Shown here one piece after another: positions 52,612 through 62,971 of a DNA stretch of 64,000 nucleotides. The notes below the pieces were generated by a model. It worked only from the letters and a program-made list of their open reading frames with translations, had not been told where the DNA came from and ran no database searches. The DNA lies in the NCBI GenBank assembly GCA_001871195.1, contig MNXA01000053.1, positions 24,605 through 88,604 of the forward strand, read 5' to 3'. Position numbers and translations under genes: made by a program. The DNA is from Zetaproteobacteria bacterium CG1_02_55_237. Its GTDB lineage: Bacteria > Pseudomonadota > Zetaproteobacteria > Mariprofundales > Mariprofundaceae. Each line of letters opens with the position of its first letter. The first letter of the stretch is position 1.

Positions 52612-53778
52612 ATGAGTGATACAGAAGCCCAAGTTTCGATGCCTGAGACCATTCCCCCGGTTGAAGGGCAATTCAGTTGCTTTGCCGTTGTGGTTCCCGG
52701 CCTTGAGAAGATTGCCGAGGCTGAATTGAACGCGCTGGCCGTACATGGCGTGGAGATTGTGGAAGGCGGCGTGAATTTCACCGGCAGCATGGATGCCCTG
52801 TGTCGCGTGAATCTTCGTGCCCGCAGCATCACGCGCGTGCTGCTTCGTCTGGCCGATTTTAAGGCGCTGTCCTTTCCCGAGCTATACAACAAGGCCCAAA
52901 AGCCTGCCTGGGAGCGTTATATCGCTCCAGATCGCCCTGTATCGGTCAAGGCAAGCTGTCACCATACCCGACTGATCCATTCCGGACGGGCCGAGCAGGC
53001 CGTCGTCGATGGCATTACCGAAAAGCTGAAGAAAGCCGACATCATGCTGGCGACAAGCGGCGATGCTCAACTGATCACTCTGCGCATTGAGAACGACCGC
53101 TGTGTGATCAGCATCGACAGTTCGGGCGAAAGACTGGACCGCAGGGGTTACCGCCTGCTTTCAGGCCTGGCTCCTATTCGCGAAACCGTGGCTGCAGGCA
53201 TCCTGCAATGGATGGACTGGAAGCCGGAACAACCTCTGCTGGTGCCGATGTGCGGTTCGGGCACCTTCGCCATTGAGGCCGCGCTGATGGCTCAGGGCAG
53301 GGCGGCAGGCCTCAACCATGCTTTCGCATTCCTGCAGTGGCCTGCGCTGCATCAGAAGCGCTGGAAACGCGTATTGGATAAGGCAGCCGGCATGCAACGT
53401 GAGGTTTCGTTAAACATTGCAGCCAGCGATGTGGACGAAGCCATGCTGCAACAGGCGAAGAGCAATGCAGATCAAGCAGGGGTCGGGGATGTTATCCGGT
53501 TCGAAAAGCTGGACGTGCGAACATTGCAGCCGCTGGCAGGCGAGGGCGGCCTTATTGTCTGCAATCCTCCGTATGGGGATCGCATCAAGGGCGATGTGAC
53601 AGCGCTGTACAAGGATATCGGAAAGCTACTGAAGCAGGATGCCTTCAAAGGCTGGCGCATGGCCGTGATTGCCCCCGACAAGGAATGCGAACAGGCCCTC
53701 GGCCTGAAAGCCAAGCGCCGCCTGAAGGTCAAACACGGCGGCAAATGGGTGCGTGTGCTGCATCTGCAATCTCAATAA
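52612..53778 (+). CDS. THUMP-domain class I rRNA methyltransferase (RlmL N-terminal-like)
   Basis: The 388-aa protein has an N-terminal THUMP/ferredoxin-like RNA-binding region (FAVVVPGLEKIAEAEL...GVNFTGSMDALCRVNLRARSITRVLLRL). A SAM-dependent domain follows with PMCGSGTFAIEAALMA (motif I region) and the catalytic NPPYGDR, typical of guanine-N2 methyltransferases. It resembles the RlmL N-terminal half (23S rRNA m2G2445). The RlmK half is absent, as in many non-gamma bacteria. A strong AGGAGG site precedes ATG 52612. Confidence 0.9.
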   Translation: MSDTEAQVSMPETIPPVEGQFSCFAVVVPGLEKIAEAELNALAVHGVEIVEGGVNFTGSMDALCRVNLRARSITRVLLRLADFKALSFPELYNKAQKPAWERYIAPDRPVSVKASCHHTRLIHSGRAEQAVVDGITEKLKKADIMLATSGDAQLITLRIENDRCVISIDSSGERLDRRGYRLLSGLAPIRETVAAGILQWMDWKPEQPLLVPMCGSGTFAIEAALMAQGRAAGLNHAFAFLQWPALHQKRWKRVLDKAAGMQREVSLNIAASDVDEAMLQQAKSNADQAGVGDVIRFEKLDVRTLQPLAGEGGLIVCNPPYGDRIKGDVTALYKDIGKLLKQDAFKGWRMAVIAPDKECEQALGLKAKRRLKVKHGGKWVRVLHLQSQ

Positions 53779-53800
53779 TCGTCAAAGTTCATTCATGTAG

Positions 53801-53842
53801 GCCCTGATTCAAGCCTGGCATAATCTGGGCTTGAATCAGGGC
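53801..53842. repeat. 15-bp perfect inverted repeat downstream of the methyltransferase gene
   Basis: GCCCTGATTCAAGCC and its exact complement are separated by 12 bases. No T-tract follows. It may be a terminator or attenuator hairpin, or a remnant of a repetitive palindromic element. Confidence 0.8.
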
Positions 53843-53923
53843 GCCAATAATTAACCCGATTTGCCTATCCCCGCATCTTGTACCATGCTTCAAGCTAGCA
53901 TCGATTGAAGGAGGGGAATATTC

Positions 53924-54562
53924 ATGCGCGAAACAACAACCGATCCTAAATCCTCTCAAATTCACATACTGGCAGATTTTCTGCAGTTCATTGGCGAGGC
54001 ACGCACCTTTCTGAAACAAACCCGGGTTTCTAAAGACCATCCGGACGTTCTGCAGATTCGCAGCCAAGTAGAGGAAAAGTATGATGATGATCGCGGTCGG
54101 CCAGCGGTGTATCAGAAATTCGAAAGTACTTTCTTTGAAGACGCTCCTGATATCGTAACCCTGTGGGTCTTTTTCCAGAAATACGAGCATGATCAGCTGC
54201 GTCGCTATCGCAGGTTGACCCGGATGGAGTTGGGAGGGCTTACGGGAGATCGCCATCCCATGGCTATCCTCGGACGAACGCTTCTGGGAACAGCGGCTTT
54301 GATATTAACTGGTGTGACAACCTGGTGGGGCATTATCAAGTTGGTTTCCGGGGATGATCCAATGGCCTGGTCTTCACAATTGTCGCACCTTCTATTGAGT
54401 CCGGCCGGGGTCAATCAGTTGGCGGGAATAATTTGGTTGACGGGAATGTTTATCGTGATTTGGTACGTCCTGCGCATGGTTCGCAACCGAAAACAGGTGG
54501 CCTTTCTAGCATCTCTTTCCCGGGCACTTGATATGTATTTGAGCGATACTGATAGCAATTAA
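53924..54562 (+). CDS. Hypothetical membrane protein with two transmembrane helices
   Basis: The 212-aa protein has a hydrophilic, charged N-terminal 115 residues (helical, rich in Arg/Asp/Glu). Two transmembrane helices follow (ILGRTLLGTAALILTGVTTWWGII and LAGIIWLTGMFIVIWYVL), and a short basic tail. An AGGAGGGG ribosome-binding site precedes the ATG. It is monocistronic, ending in a symmetrical terminator shared with typA. No family recognised. Confidence 0.7.
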   Translation: MRETTTDPKSSQIHILADFLQFIGEARTFLKQTRVSKDHPDVLQIRSQVEEKYDDDRGRPAVYQKFESTFFEDAPDIVTLWVFFQKYEHDQLRRYRRLTRMELGGLTGDRHPMAILGRTLLGTAALILTGVTTWWGIIKLVSGDDPMAWSSQLSHLLLSPAGVNQLAGIIWLTGMFIVIWYVLRMVRNRKQVAFLASLSRALDMYLSDTDSN

Positions 54563-54588
54563 AAAAGGCGCCCTGAGGCGCCTTTTTT
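54561..54588. terminator. Bidirectional rho-independent terminator
   Basis: AAAAAAGGCGCC-CTGA-GGCGCCTTTTTT is fully symmetrical with T-runs for both strands. It serves the convergent hypothetical gene and typA. Confidence 0.92.
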
Positions 54589-54604
54589 GTTGGGTTGGTG
54601 AAAC

Positions 54605-56413
54605 CTATTCCTTGCTGGAGCGTTTGCGTTCGTGCTCAAGCAGCTTGCGCTTGCGCAGGCGGATGGACTTCGGGGTTATTTCGACCAGTTCGTCATCATC
54701 GATGAACTCGATGGCGCGCTCCAGGGTCAGCGGCAGCGGGGTCACCAGATCGATGGCGTCATCCTTACCGGATGAGCGCGTATTGGTCAGCTTCTTGGTC
54801 TTGGTGGCGTTAACCACCAGATCGTTGTCGCGCGAATGGATACCGATGATCATGCCTTCATACAGCTTGGTGTTGGCACCGATGAACAGCCTGCCGCGAT
54901 CCTGCAGGCCCCACAGCGCGAAGGCCACGGATTCACCGCCGCCGTTGCACACCAGCACGCCATTCTTGCGGCCCGGCAGCTTGCCGATATATGGACCATA
55001 GGCGTGGAACAGGTGATGCATGACGCCTGTGCCGCGCGTGTCGGTGAGGAATTCCGAGGTGTAGCCGATCAGGCCGCGGGTCGGGCACATGAACTCAATG
55101 CGCGTGGAGCCGTCGGAGTTGGTCTGCATATGGGTCATTTCGGCACCGCGGATACCCAGTTTCTCGATCACGGTTCCCTGATAGTCGGCATCGACGTCCA
55201 CGGTGACATGCTCGTAGGGCTCCTGCTTCACACCGTCGACCTCGCGCACGATCACGGCCGGACGGGACACGGCCATTTCAAAACCTTCGCGGCGCATGTT
55301 CTCCAGCAGGATACCGATGTGCAACTCACCGCGACCGGAGATTTCATAGATATCGGCGGCACTGGTTTCTCTCACGCGCATGGCCACATTGGTACGCACT
55401 TCCTTCATCAGGCGGTCGCGAATCTGGCGCGTGGTGATGAACTTGCCTTCGGTGCCGGCCAGCGGCGAGCTGTTCACATGGATTTCCATGGTCAGCGTCG
55501 GTTCATCCACATGGATGATCGGCAGGGCAATCGGGTTGGTCTTGTCAGCAATGGTTTCACCAATGTTGATGGTTTCGATACCGGCCACGGCCACGATGTC
55601 GCCGGCCGAGGCGTGATCAATCTCGATACGCTGCAGGCCCTGGAAGCCGAGCAGCTTGGTGATACGGAAGTTTTCCTTGGTGGCATCAGCGTGCACCACG
55701 GTAATTTCCAGTCCGGTCTTGATGGTACCGTGGGCAATACGGCCAATCACGATACGGCCGATGAAATCATCCCAGGCAAGTGTGGTGGCCAGCATCTGCA
55801 GCGGCTCATTCGCATCGCCCTCTGGCGGGTGCACGTAGCTAATGATGGTGTCGAACAGGCAGGTCAGGTTGTCCGTCTCTTCGGCGAGGTCCATCTTGGC
55901 ATAACCGTTCTTGGCCGAGGCATAGACCACCGGGAAATCCAGCTGCTCATCCGTTGCACCGAGTGAGGCGAACAGGTCGAAGGTGGCATCCACCACAGCA
56001 TCCGGATTGGAGCCATCACGGTCGATCTTGTTAATCACCACGATGGGCTTGAGACCCAGGGCAAGCGCCTTGGAGGTAACAAACTTGGTCTGTGGCATCG
56101 GGCCTTCGCGGGCATCCACCAGCAGCAGCACGCCGTCCACCATATTCAGGATGCGCTCCACTTCGCCACCGAAATCCGAATGGCCGGGGGTGTCGACAAT
56201 GTTGATGCGCATGTCGCCGTAGAGCAGCGAGGTGTTCTTGGCCAGGATGGTAATGCCTCTTTCCTTCTCCAGATCGTTGGAATCCATCATGCGGATTTCT
56301 GTTTCTTCACGTGCGGCGAAGGTGCCGGATTGCTTGAGAAGTTCGTCCACCAGCGTGGTCTTGCCGTGGTCCACGTGGGCGATGATGGCGATGTTGCGGA
56401 GTTTGGTGTTCAT
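54605..56413 (-). CDS. typA: Ribosome-associated translational GTPase TypA/BipA
   Basis: The 602-aa GTPase has [16 protein letters not shown] (G1), the [15 protein letters not shown]3 block, NKIDRDGS (G4) and the BipA C-terminal segments [21 protein letters not shown] and the [14 protein letters not shown] loop. It affects ribosome assembly and stress or cold adaptation. Its stop faces the bidirectional terminator. It is divergent from uvrB across 146 bases. Confidence 0.97.
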   Translation of the reverse strand: MNTKLRNIAIIAHVDHGKTTLVDELLKQSGTFAAREETEIRMMDSNDLEKERGITILAKNTSLLYGDMRINIVDTPGHSDFGGEVERILNMVDGVLLLVDAREGPMPQTKFVTSKALALGLKPIVVINKIDRDGSNPDAVVDATFDLFASLGATDEQLDFPVVYASAKNGYAKMDLAEETDNLTCLFDTIISYVHPPEGDANEPLQMLATTLAWDDFIGRIVIGRIAHGTIKTGLEITVVHADATKENFRITKLLGFQGLQRIEIDHASAGDIVAVAGIETINIGETIADKTNPIALPIIHVDEPTLTMEIHVNSSPLAGTEGKFITTRQIRDRLMKEVRTNVAMRVRETSAADIYEISGRGELHIGILLENMRREGFEMAVSRPAVIVREVDGVKQEPYEHVTVDVDADYQGTVIEKLGIRGAEMTHMQTNSDGSTRIEFMCPTRGLIGYTSEFLTDTRGTGVMHHLFHAYGPYIGKLPGRKNGVLVCNGGGESVAFALWGLQDRGRLFIGANTKLYEGMIIGIHSRDNDLVVNATKTKKLTNTRSSGKDDAIDLVTPLPLTLERAIEFIDDDELVEITPKSIRLRKRKLLEHERKRSSKE

Positions 56414-56559
56414 TGACTGTCCTGGATGAAGCTGTTTGAGATAGGCCTCTTTGAGGCGCGCGCATGTTAACAGCTTAGCCGCCGAATAGAAGTGCGACCT
56501 TTATTAGTCAAATCCTGCTCTCTGTGGTGCAAAGATTTTTGAACCCGTAGTCTGCGGCC

Positions 56560-58533
<1,974 letters not shown>

Positions 58534-58607
58534 GAAACACTGACGATTGCGCATCAGGCTGGATCGCATCATTCTACGGTGAAGCGTTTGATGTAAGGGG
58601 AGGGGAT

Positions 58608-58643
58608 ATGTCTGCAACCAAACTTGGCTCAATTCAGCACTGA
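58608..58643 (+). pseudogene. Possible truncated gene start (11 codons) at the edge of the accessory segment
   Basis: A very strong ribosome-binding site (AAGGGGAGGGGAT) precedes ATG 58608, but the frame (MSATKLGSIQH) stops after 11 codons. It may be the head of a gene cut by the arrival of the AT-rich segment, or a short leader for the next gene. Confidence 0.35.
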
Positions 58644-58647
58644 AAAA

Positions 58648-59256
58648 ATGGATACCAAATCAACACTAATAGCGGCTTCTGGTACCGGAGAAATAATCAA
58701 GATTCGGTATCACGGTGGAAGTCACCCTGGTTCACTTAGAGATATTGCACCGATATCGGTGAATGGACTCAAAGTTCGAGCTCGGTGTTATGTCTCGAAT
58801 GCAATCAAAATGTTTTTTATCGACAAGGTTGAGATTGTCGAACTTTCAGCAAAAGGCGAACATTGGGAGAATGCCAGTGACCCCGGCGCTAAGTTTGAAA
58901 ATTTGAATCAACTTCTAGGTGAGCAAATAAAAACTTTCAGTGAACTTGGCTGGCATATCGAATCTACATTAGATGGAGATGCACATTCAATCAGACTTCA
59001 TCGGCGAAAAAAGAACGGAATTCCACTTAAAGGCTTCGATGTTTCGGTATCATATGAGAAGTACGCATATGACATGGTTGTTGATCTGGAGACTGATGCT
59101 GATGAACTTGAAGTTACTCGGCAAATATCCGGGGAGCGGAAGCGCCCTTGGACAGTATCGGCGAAGAACGAAACCACTAAGAGTTTTGGCAGCTTAGACA
59201 AGGCAGCAATACTTTTTATTGAATGGGCTGAGAAACATGCGCCAGCGTCGAAATAA
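58648..59256 (+). CDS. WYL-like domain protein, accessory
   Basis: The 202-aa protein is visibly AT-richer than its neighbours. Its N-terminal about 60 residues (IIKIRYHGGSHPGSLRDIAPISV then RARCYVSNAIKMFFIDKVEIVEL) follow the pattern of the WYL domain, an Sm-fold ligand sensor, but without a DNA-binding helix-turn-helix before it. The C-terminal 130 residues are unrecognised and end in a helix (KAAILFIEWAEKH). ATG 58648 lacks a strong ribosome-binding site, and a TTG at 58624 is an alternative. WYL proteins often regulate defence genes. Function here unknown. Confidence 0.6.
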   Translation: MDTKSTLIAASGTGEIIKIRYHGGSHPGSLRDIAPISVNGLKVRARCYVSNAIKMFFIDKVEIVELSAKGEHWENASDPGAKFENLNQLLGEQIKTFSELGWHIESTLDGDAHSIRLHRRKKNGIPLKGFDVSVSYEKYAYDMVVDLETDADELEVTRQISGERKRPWTVSAKNETTKSFGSLDKAAILFIEWAEKHAPASK

Positions 59257-59301
59257 GATTCAATAAATTTTGATGCAGCATTTAACATTCAAGGAGTTCG
59301 C

Positions 59302-59559
59302 ATGAAGGCTACAATCAGATTAATTAACCAAAAACGAGGAATGTACGCCGCAGAAATTGAGGATAGTAGTGAGTTCGTAATATTTGAGTTGCTTGACTCA
59401 TCAGAGCCAGAAATCGGTGACGAAATTTCACATTCTGATTTTTATAGCATGGGTGGTGAAACATATAAAAACCTCACACAAGGTTGTGTAATCGATGTTT
59501 TCGTTGAAAATGTTTGTGGAAAAAATCTTATAAGACAACAGTGTTTCTTGGAACAATAG
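59302..59559 (+). CDS. Small hypothetical protein (85 aa), accessory
   Basis: The mostly beta-strand, acidic protein (MYAAEIEDSSEFVIFELLDSSEPEIGDEISH) is of a size and pattern that could form a small beta barrel. An AAGGAG site lies upstream of the ATG. Base composition is AT-rich like the flanking accessory genes. Not recognised. Confidence 0.6.
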   Translation: MKATIRLINQKRGMYAAEIEDSSEFVIFELLDSSEPEIGDEISHSDFYSMGGETYKNLTQGCVIDVFVENVCGKNLIRQQCFLEQ

Positions 59560-59637
59560 ATTCTGGCCGCTGGGAAAAAACGGTGTCTGGAGTCTTTTTT
59601 GGTGAATTTGTTATATCCGGCGATTATGGAGAATAAT

Positions 59638-59826
59638 ATGGATGTAGGAAAAACATATGATGTTGTCTTTTCAACAGGCCGCTACGAAATTGAGTATGAA
59701 CGTGGTGTAAAGTGTATTAAAACAACTCCAAAATCATATCGTGTAGAAAGAATGGATGGCACAACGAGACTGATAGGACAGGACTCCATCATGGAACTTA
59801 ACCTTGTAAATCCATGGGATAAATAA
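59638..59826 (+). CDS. Small hypothetical protein (62 aa), accessory
   Basis: Begins MDVGKTYDVVFSTGRYEIEYERG; strand-rich, perhaps another small barrel. GGAG six bases before ATG 59638 favours this start over upstream in-frame codons at 59599 and 59626. AT-rich. Third and last gene before the right copy of the 13-bp repeat. Not recognised. Confidence 0.5.
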   Translation: MDVGKTYDVVFSTGRYEIEYERGVKCIKTTPKSYRVERMDGTTRLIGQDSIMELNLVNPWDK

Positions 59827-59854
59827 AAGCCTAATTACGGCGAAGGCTCGAAAT

Positions 59855-59867
59855 CCTGCGGGGTTAA
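59855..59867. repeat. Right copy of the 13-bp direct repeat
   Basis: Exact second copy of the uvrB 3'-end sequence CCTGCGGGGTTAA, 1.3 kb from the first. Confidence 0.7.
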
Positions 59868-59953
59868 TCAGCATGGCTTGCGTAAAACATCAACGATATG
59901 ATGAAGCGGTCGGACGGCTATGATGCGATGATTGATTCCCCTGGAGACCTGAC

Positions 59954-60556
59954 ATGCAGAAAATATTTTATCCTGTTCTTTTAGCTCTTTTATGCCACGT
60001 AACGCCTGCTCAGGCTTTTGATTTCAATCCGCTGGGGTATGTAAAAAGTGCAGTGGAAGCGGTGGCTGAAGATCGCAGCTCAGCGGATATCGGCAAGGAT
60101 ACCTCTATCAAAGCGGACATCGTCTCAAAGATCACCGATCAGATGGGCTCGGATGTCATGTCAGTATCCACGGATGTCTATGAACAGGATGTCATGCTTA
60201 CGGGGATGGTCGAAACCAATAAACAAAAGCAACAGGCCGGTACTATCGCGAAATCAGTAAAAGACGTTAAGAAGGTGTACAACGAAATCATTGTGCACAA
60301 GAAAACCGACAAGGATAAAGGTGCTGTCGAAGGCTTTGTAGATGATACCGTCATAGAGAAAAAGATTAACGCCCTGCTGTTGGATGGGAAGAACGTGAAT
60401 GTCACCAACTTTCGCTGGCGTTCTGTCGGCGGGCATGTGTTCCTGTTTGGCCGGGCCTTATCCAAAACGGAGCTGAACAAAGCCATCAAGATCGTAAAAG
60501 GTATTAAAGGTGTTTCGCAGGTGACCAGCAGGGTCAAGGTTAAAGCAAAAAAATAG
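59954..60556 (+). CDS. Exported BON-domain protein
   Basis: The 200-aa protein has a Sec signal peptide (cleavage after TPAQA, residue 21) and two BON-like modules. The first is near 50-115 (IKADIVSKITDQMGSDVMSVSTDVYEQDVMLTGMV) and the second near 125-195 (VGGHVFLFGRALSKTELNKAIKIVKGIKGVSQVTS). It has no lipobox, unlike the dolP-like protein at 1928-2563. It probably binds the periplasmic face of membranes. It leads a run of small envelope/stress genes. Confidence 0.85.
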   Translation: MQKIFYPVLLALLCHVTPAQAFDFNPLGYVKSAVEAVAEDRSSADIGKDTSIKADIVSKITDQMGSDVMSVSTDVYEQDVMLTGMVETNKQKQQAGTIAKSVKDVKKVYNEIIVHKKTDKDKGAVEGFVDDTVIEKKINALLLDGKNVNVTNFRWRSVGGHVFLFGRALSKTELNKAIKIVKGIKGVSQVTSRVKVKAKK

Positions 60557-60650
60557 CTGTGCTTTGTCAGGTGTGACTTCGCAGAGGGTTCGCCAAACCA
60601 GCAGACGCTAGAAAGAATAATGGCTCCGCATCGCGGCACCTTAATCACTC

Positions 60651-60668
60651 ACTGTACGCTACCGTACA
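60651..60668. promoter_or_regulatory. Palindrome upstream of the entericidin-like gene
   Basis: CTGTACG-CTAC-CGTACAG is a perfect 7-bp dyad, about 100 bases before ATG 60768. A possible operator for a regulator of the small-envelope-gene cluster; the binding protein is unknown. Confidence 0.5.
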
Positions 60669-60767
60669 GATCATTCATGCAGGCAGGCCCAGTATCAACC
60701 CACGAATGAGCAGGAAGCAGACGTTTCCTGCATGCTGATTGACTGTTTCCATACAAGGAGAATGACC

Positions 60768-60917
60768 ATGTTCAAAATAATTTTCATGCTGGTCGCAACG
60801 CTTTCCCTGACCGCTACTGCGGCTCTTTCCGGTTGCCATACCATTTCAGGCGCCGGTCAGGATATTGAGCAGGGCGGCAAAGCCATCTCAGACAAGGCGG
60901 ATGAACACGCGGATTGA
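60768..60917 (+). CDS. Entericidin-like small lipoprotein
   Basis: The 49-aa lipoprotein (signal peptide, lipobox LSGC with Cys23, then HTISGAGQDIEQGGKAISDKADEHAD) matches the EcnA/EcnB pattern NTxxGxGxDIxxGGxxI. Entericidins are envelope-stress lipoproteins discussed as antidote/toxin pairs. Only one copy is present. An AAGGAG site precedes ATG 60768. Confidence 0.85.
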   Translation: MFKIIFMLVATLSLTATAALSGCHTISGAGQDIEQGGKAISDKADEHAD

Positions 60918-60969
60918 AGCCGCAATAAATGCTAAAACATTTCATCTCTTTCAACGATAGGAGTTCAAC

Positions 60970-61185
60970 ATGGCAATGGGTTCAGAAGCTACAACGAAAA
61001 TAATTGGTCTTGCCCTGGCAGTCTTAGGAATTGACCTTGCAATATGGGGGTATCAATTATCCGATTCTATCGAGTCAGAAGTAACACAAGCTATTACAGG
61101 CTCGGATACGGATAAGGTCATGACTTTCTACATTGCTGGCGCAGTCAGTTTTGTTGTCGGCCTCTACCTTTCCGCTAAAAAGTAA
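60970..61185 (+). CDS. DUF3185-family small membrane protein
   Basis: The 71-aa protein has two transmembrane helices (KIIGLALAVLGIDLAIWGY and TFYIAGAVSFVVGLYL) joined by SIESEVTQAITGSDTDK, the DUF3185 linker pattern. Function unknown. GGAG lies seven to eight bases ahead of the ATG. Confidence 0.75.
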   Translation: MAMGSEATTKIIGLALAVLGIDLAIWGYQLSDSIESEVTQAITGSDTDKVMTFYIAGAVSFVVGLYLSAKK

Positions 61186-61198
61186 CACTGGAGGCAAC

Positions 61199-61450
61199 AT
61201 GGATATCACCAGCTTGATCATATTTTTAGCCGTTGGCGCGCTGGCCGGATGGCTTGCCGGCAACATTATGAAGGGAAGAGGATTCGGTGTCGTAGGCAAT
61301 ATCGTTGTGGGAGTTGTCGGTGCTGTATTGGGCGGCGTTGTATTCGGTTTGTTCGGCATAACAACAGGCGGACTTTTGGGCGCTATAGTCATGGCCACTA
61401 TTGGCGCTGTTCTTTTGCTATATCTAATAAGTACGATTAAGAAGGCCTAG
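61199..61450 (+). CDS. GlsB/YeaQ/YmgE family stress-response membrane protein
   Basis: The 83-aa protein with three hydrophobic helices and Gly-rich turns (GALAGWLAGNIMKGRGFGVVGNIVVGVVGAVLGG) is the transglycosylase-associated family signature. Members are induced by acid or general stress. ATG 61199 has GGAGG immediately upstream and lies 13 bases after the DUF3185 gene, so the two are likely cotranscribed. Confidence 0.9.
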   Translation: MDITSLIIFLAVGALAGWLAGNIMKGRGFGVVGNIVVGVVGAVLGGVVFGLFGITTGGLLGAIVMATIGAVLLLYLISTIKKA

Positions 61451-61494
61451 CTCGATAGCAGCTAAGGGAAAAAGAGGAAGCTATCATGGACAGA

Positions 61495-61524
61495 CTTCCG
61501 GCTTTTCTTCAGCTGAAGTTCAGG
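61495..61524. repeat. Imperfect 30-bp repeat, copy 1
   Basis: Begins CTTCCGGCTT and ends TTCAGG; 24 of 30 positions match copy 2 at 61898-61927. It lies about 75 bases before the next ATG. Confidence 0.6.
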
Positions 61525-61598
61525 GGACACAATAGTTGTTCCAGAGCGAAGCGATTCCCGGCCTTTGAGTTGTGATAACAGATGCTGTGGGGGGCAAT

Positions 61599-61799
61599 AT
61601 GAATGCTATCGAAGTATACAAGCAGGGTTACGAGGAAGGGACCAAGGAGCGCAATAGCGGGTTGCTTGAAAGTCTTGTCGATGGGTTAGCTGGAATAGCC
61701 TCTCATGGGCTCGCGATGTCAGATGAATTAAACGAAGCATATTCGAAGGGTTACCAGGATGGCTTAAAGGCCGATAAATTTAATCCACCCACTGATTGA
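61599..61799 (+). CDS. Small hypothetical protein with GY-x-DG repeats (66 aa)
   Basis: The hydrophilic protein carries two related elements at its ends, YKQGYEEGTKE and YSKGYQDGLKA, each a GYxxGxK motif. A Gly/Leu-rich middle (LLESLVDGLAGIASHGLAM) could be a weak amphipathic helix. A G-rich site (GGGGGG) lies five bases before the ATG. Not recognised. Confidence 0.6.
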   Translation: MNAIEVYKQGYEEGTKERNSGLLESLVDGLAGIASHGLAMSDELNEAYSKGYQDGLKADKFNPPTD

Positions 61800-62020
61800 C
61801 CACATGTGAATTCCCGGGTTACCACCGGGCGATTCGCCAGTATCCCTCTCCGAATATGCGTGTCACAGCGTTCCGGTATGTGAAACGGCCGGCCGATCTT
61901 CCGGCTTCCATTCAGCTAAGTTTCAGGATTCATCCCTACAGTGCGTGCCGCAGTGCACATGGTTGCCTTGTATAAGGGCGACAGCATGGGCTGAAACTTA
62001 TTCTAATAACTGGAAGTCAT
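61800..62020. other. Intergenic region ahead of the MipA-like gene
   Basis: No gene seen. It holds a CCCGG/CCGGG hairpin near 61815-61831 and copy 2 of the 30-bp repeat (61898-61927), about 94 bases before ATG 62021. Confidence 0.5.
61898..61927. repeat. Imperfect 30-bp repeat, copy 2
   Basis: Begins CTTCCGGCTT, contains TTCAGCTAAGTTTCAGG, and pairs with copy 1 at 61495-61524. Confidence 0.6.
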
Positions 62021-62881
62021 ATGAAGCCTTTTACCAAGATACTTTTTATCCCGGCCCTGCTGGCCACAGTTTGCATGCAGGCCAACGAGGCACGGGCGCA
62101 GGACGGGATGACCGCCAGCGGCAACACTGCGACAGAGGCCCATGCAACGGTCGAGGAGCATACGCCGGCGTCAAAAAATGAGGGCTGGCGGGTGATGCTG
62201 GGCGCAGGCCCGTATGTCCGCCCCACCTATGAGGGCAGCGATCGATATAGCGTCGTGCCGGTGCCTGTGATCAATGCCACCTACAACGACATGCTATCGA
62301 TCAGCACAGGAGGCCTGAATGTTTACTGGCATGATGATCATGTCCGACTCGGTGCCGGCCTGAGTTATCAGGGTGGGCGCAAGGAAAGCAAAAGCGGCTC
62401 GTTCTTTAGCCGCGGCGATGATCGGCTCATCGGCATGGGAAATGTGAACGCCGCCCTGGGTGTGCGTGCATTCGGCTCCTATTCCATTGAACATGTGAAA
62501 CTCAGTGCAGCTGTTACGCAGTTTACCGGTGGCAATCACGGCCTGCTGGTTGATGTGGGCGCATCGCTTCCCTTTAAGGCGACCGACCGCCTGATCCTCA
62601 AGCCGCATGTAAACGCAACCTGGGCAAACGGAACCTATATGCAGACCTTCTACGGGGTTACTACCGTGCAGGCTGCCAACTCGCGCTTCACCCGATTCAA
62701 TGCCGGAGCCGGCCTCAAGGATGTGAGCATCGGCCTCAATGCCAATTACGGCCTCGACCAGAACTGGTTTCTGGCTATCAACGCCGATGCCAAAAGGCTG
62801 ACCGGTGACGCCGCAAGAAGCCCGATCAGCCTGTCCAACACCCAGATTACGGTGATGAGCATGCTTGGTTATCAGTTTTAG
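62021..62881 (+). CDS. MipA/OmpV family outer-membrane protein
   Basis: The 286-aa protein has a signal peptide (cleavage near EARAQ, residue 27) and a beta-barrel pattern. Typical blocks include VMLGAGPYVRPTYEGSDRYSVVPVPVINATYND (family start) and SPISLSNTQITVMSMLGYQF, ending in Phe as outer-membrane barrels do. MipA of E. coli was described as a scaffold for MltA and PBP1B; other members are porin-like. A disordered 25-residue acidic stretch precedes the barrel. ATG 62021 has GGAAG upstream. Confidence 0.9.
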   Translation: MKPFTKILFIPALLATVCMQANEARAQDGMTASGNTATEAHATVEEHTPASKNEGWRVMLGAGPYVRPTYEGSDRYSVVPVPVINATYNDMLSISTGGLNVYWHDDHVRLGAGLSYQGGRKESKSGSFFSRGDDRLIGMGNVNAALGVRAFGSYSIEHVKLSAAVTQFTGGNHGLLVDVGASLPFKATDRLILKPHVNATWANGTYMQTFYGVTTVQAANSRFTRFNAGAGLKDVSIGLNANYGLDQNWFLAINADAKRLTGDAARSPISLSNTQITVMSMLGYQF

Positions 62882-62971
62882 TTGAAATAAACAGGGTCAG
62901 ATTCGATTGATCTTACGGTGAGTGCGCTTGCTGCACGTTGACGTAATCCGCTGACCGCCGAGAGTGCGGGC

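Noticed and set aside
54836..55966. A 376-codon plus-strand frame across typA
   Set aside because: It is antisense to typA, which is unambiguous, and no domain or ribosome-binding site supports it.
56414..56559. LexA box between typA and uvrB
   Set aside because: No convincing CTGT-N8-ACAG or GTTC-type site was seen, although uvrB is often SOS-controlled.
58534..59854. Integron gene-cassette array
   Set aside because: The genes are small and AT-rich, but the spacers lack paired attC core sites and there is no integrase or attI.
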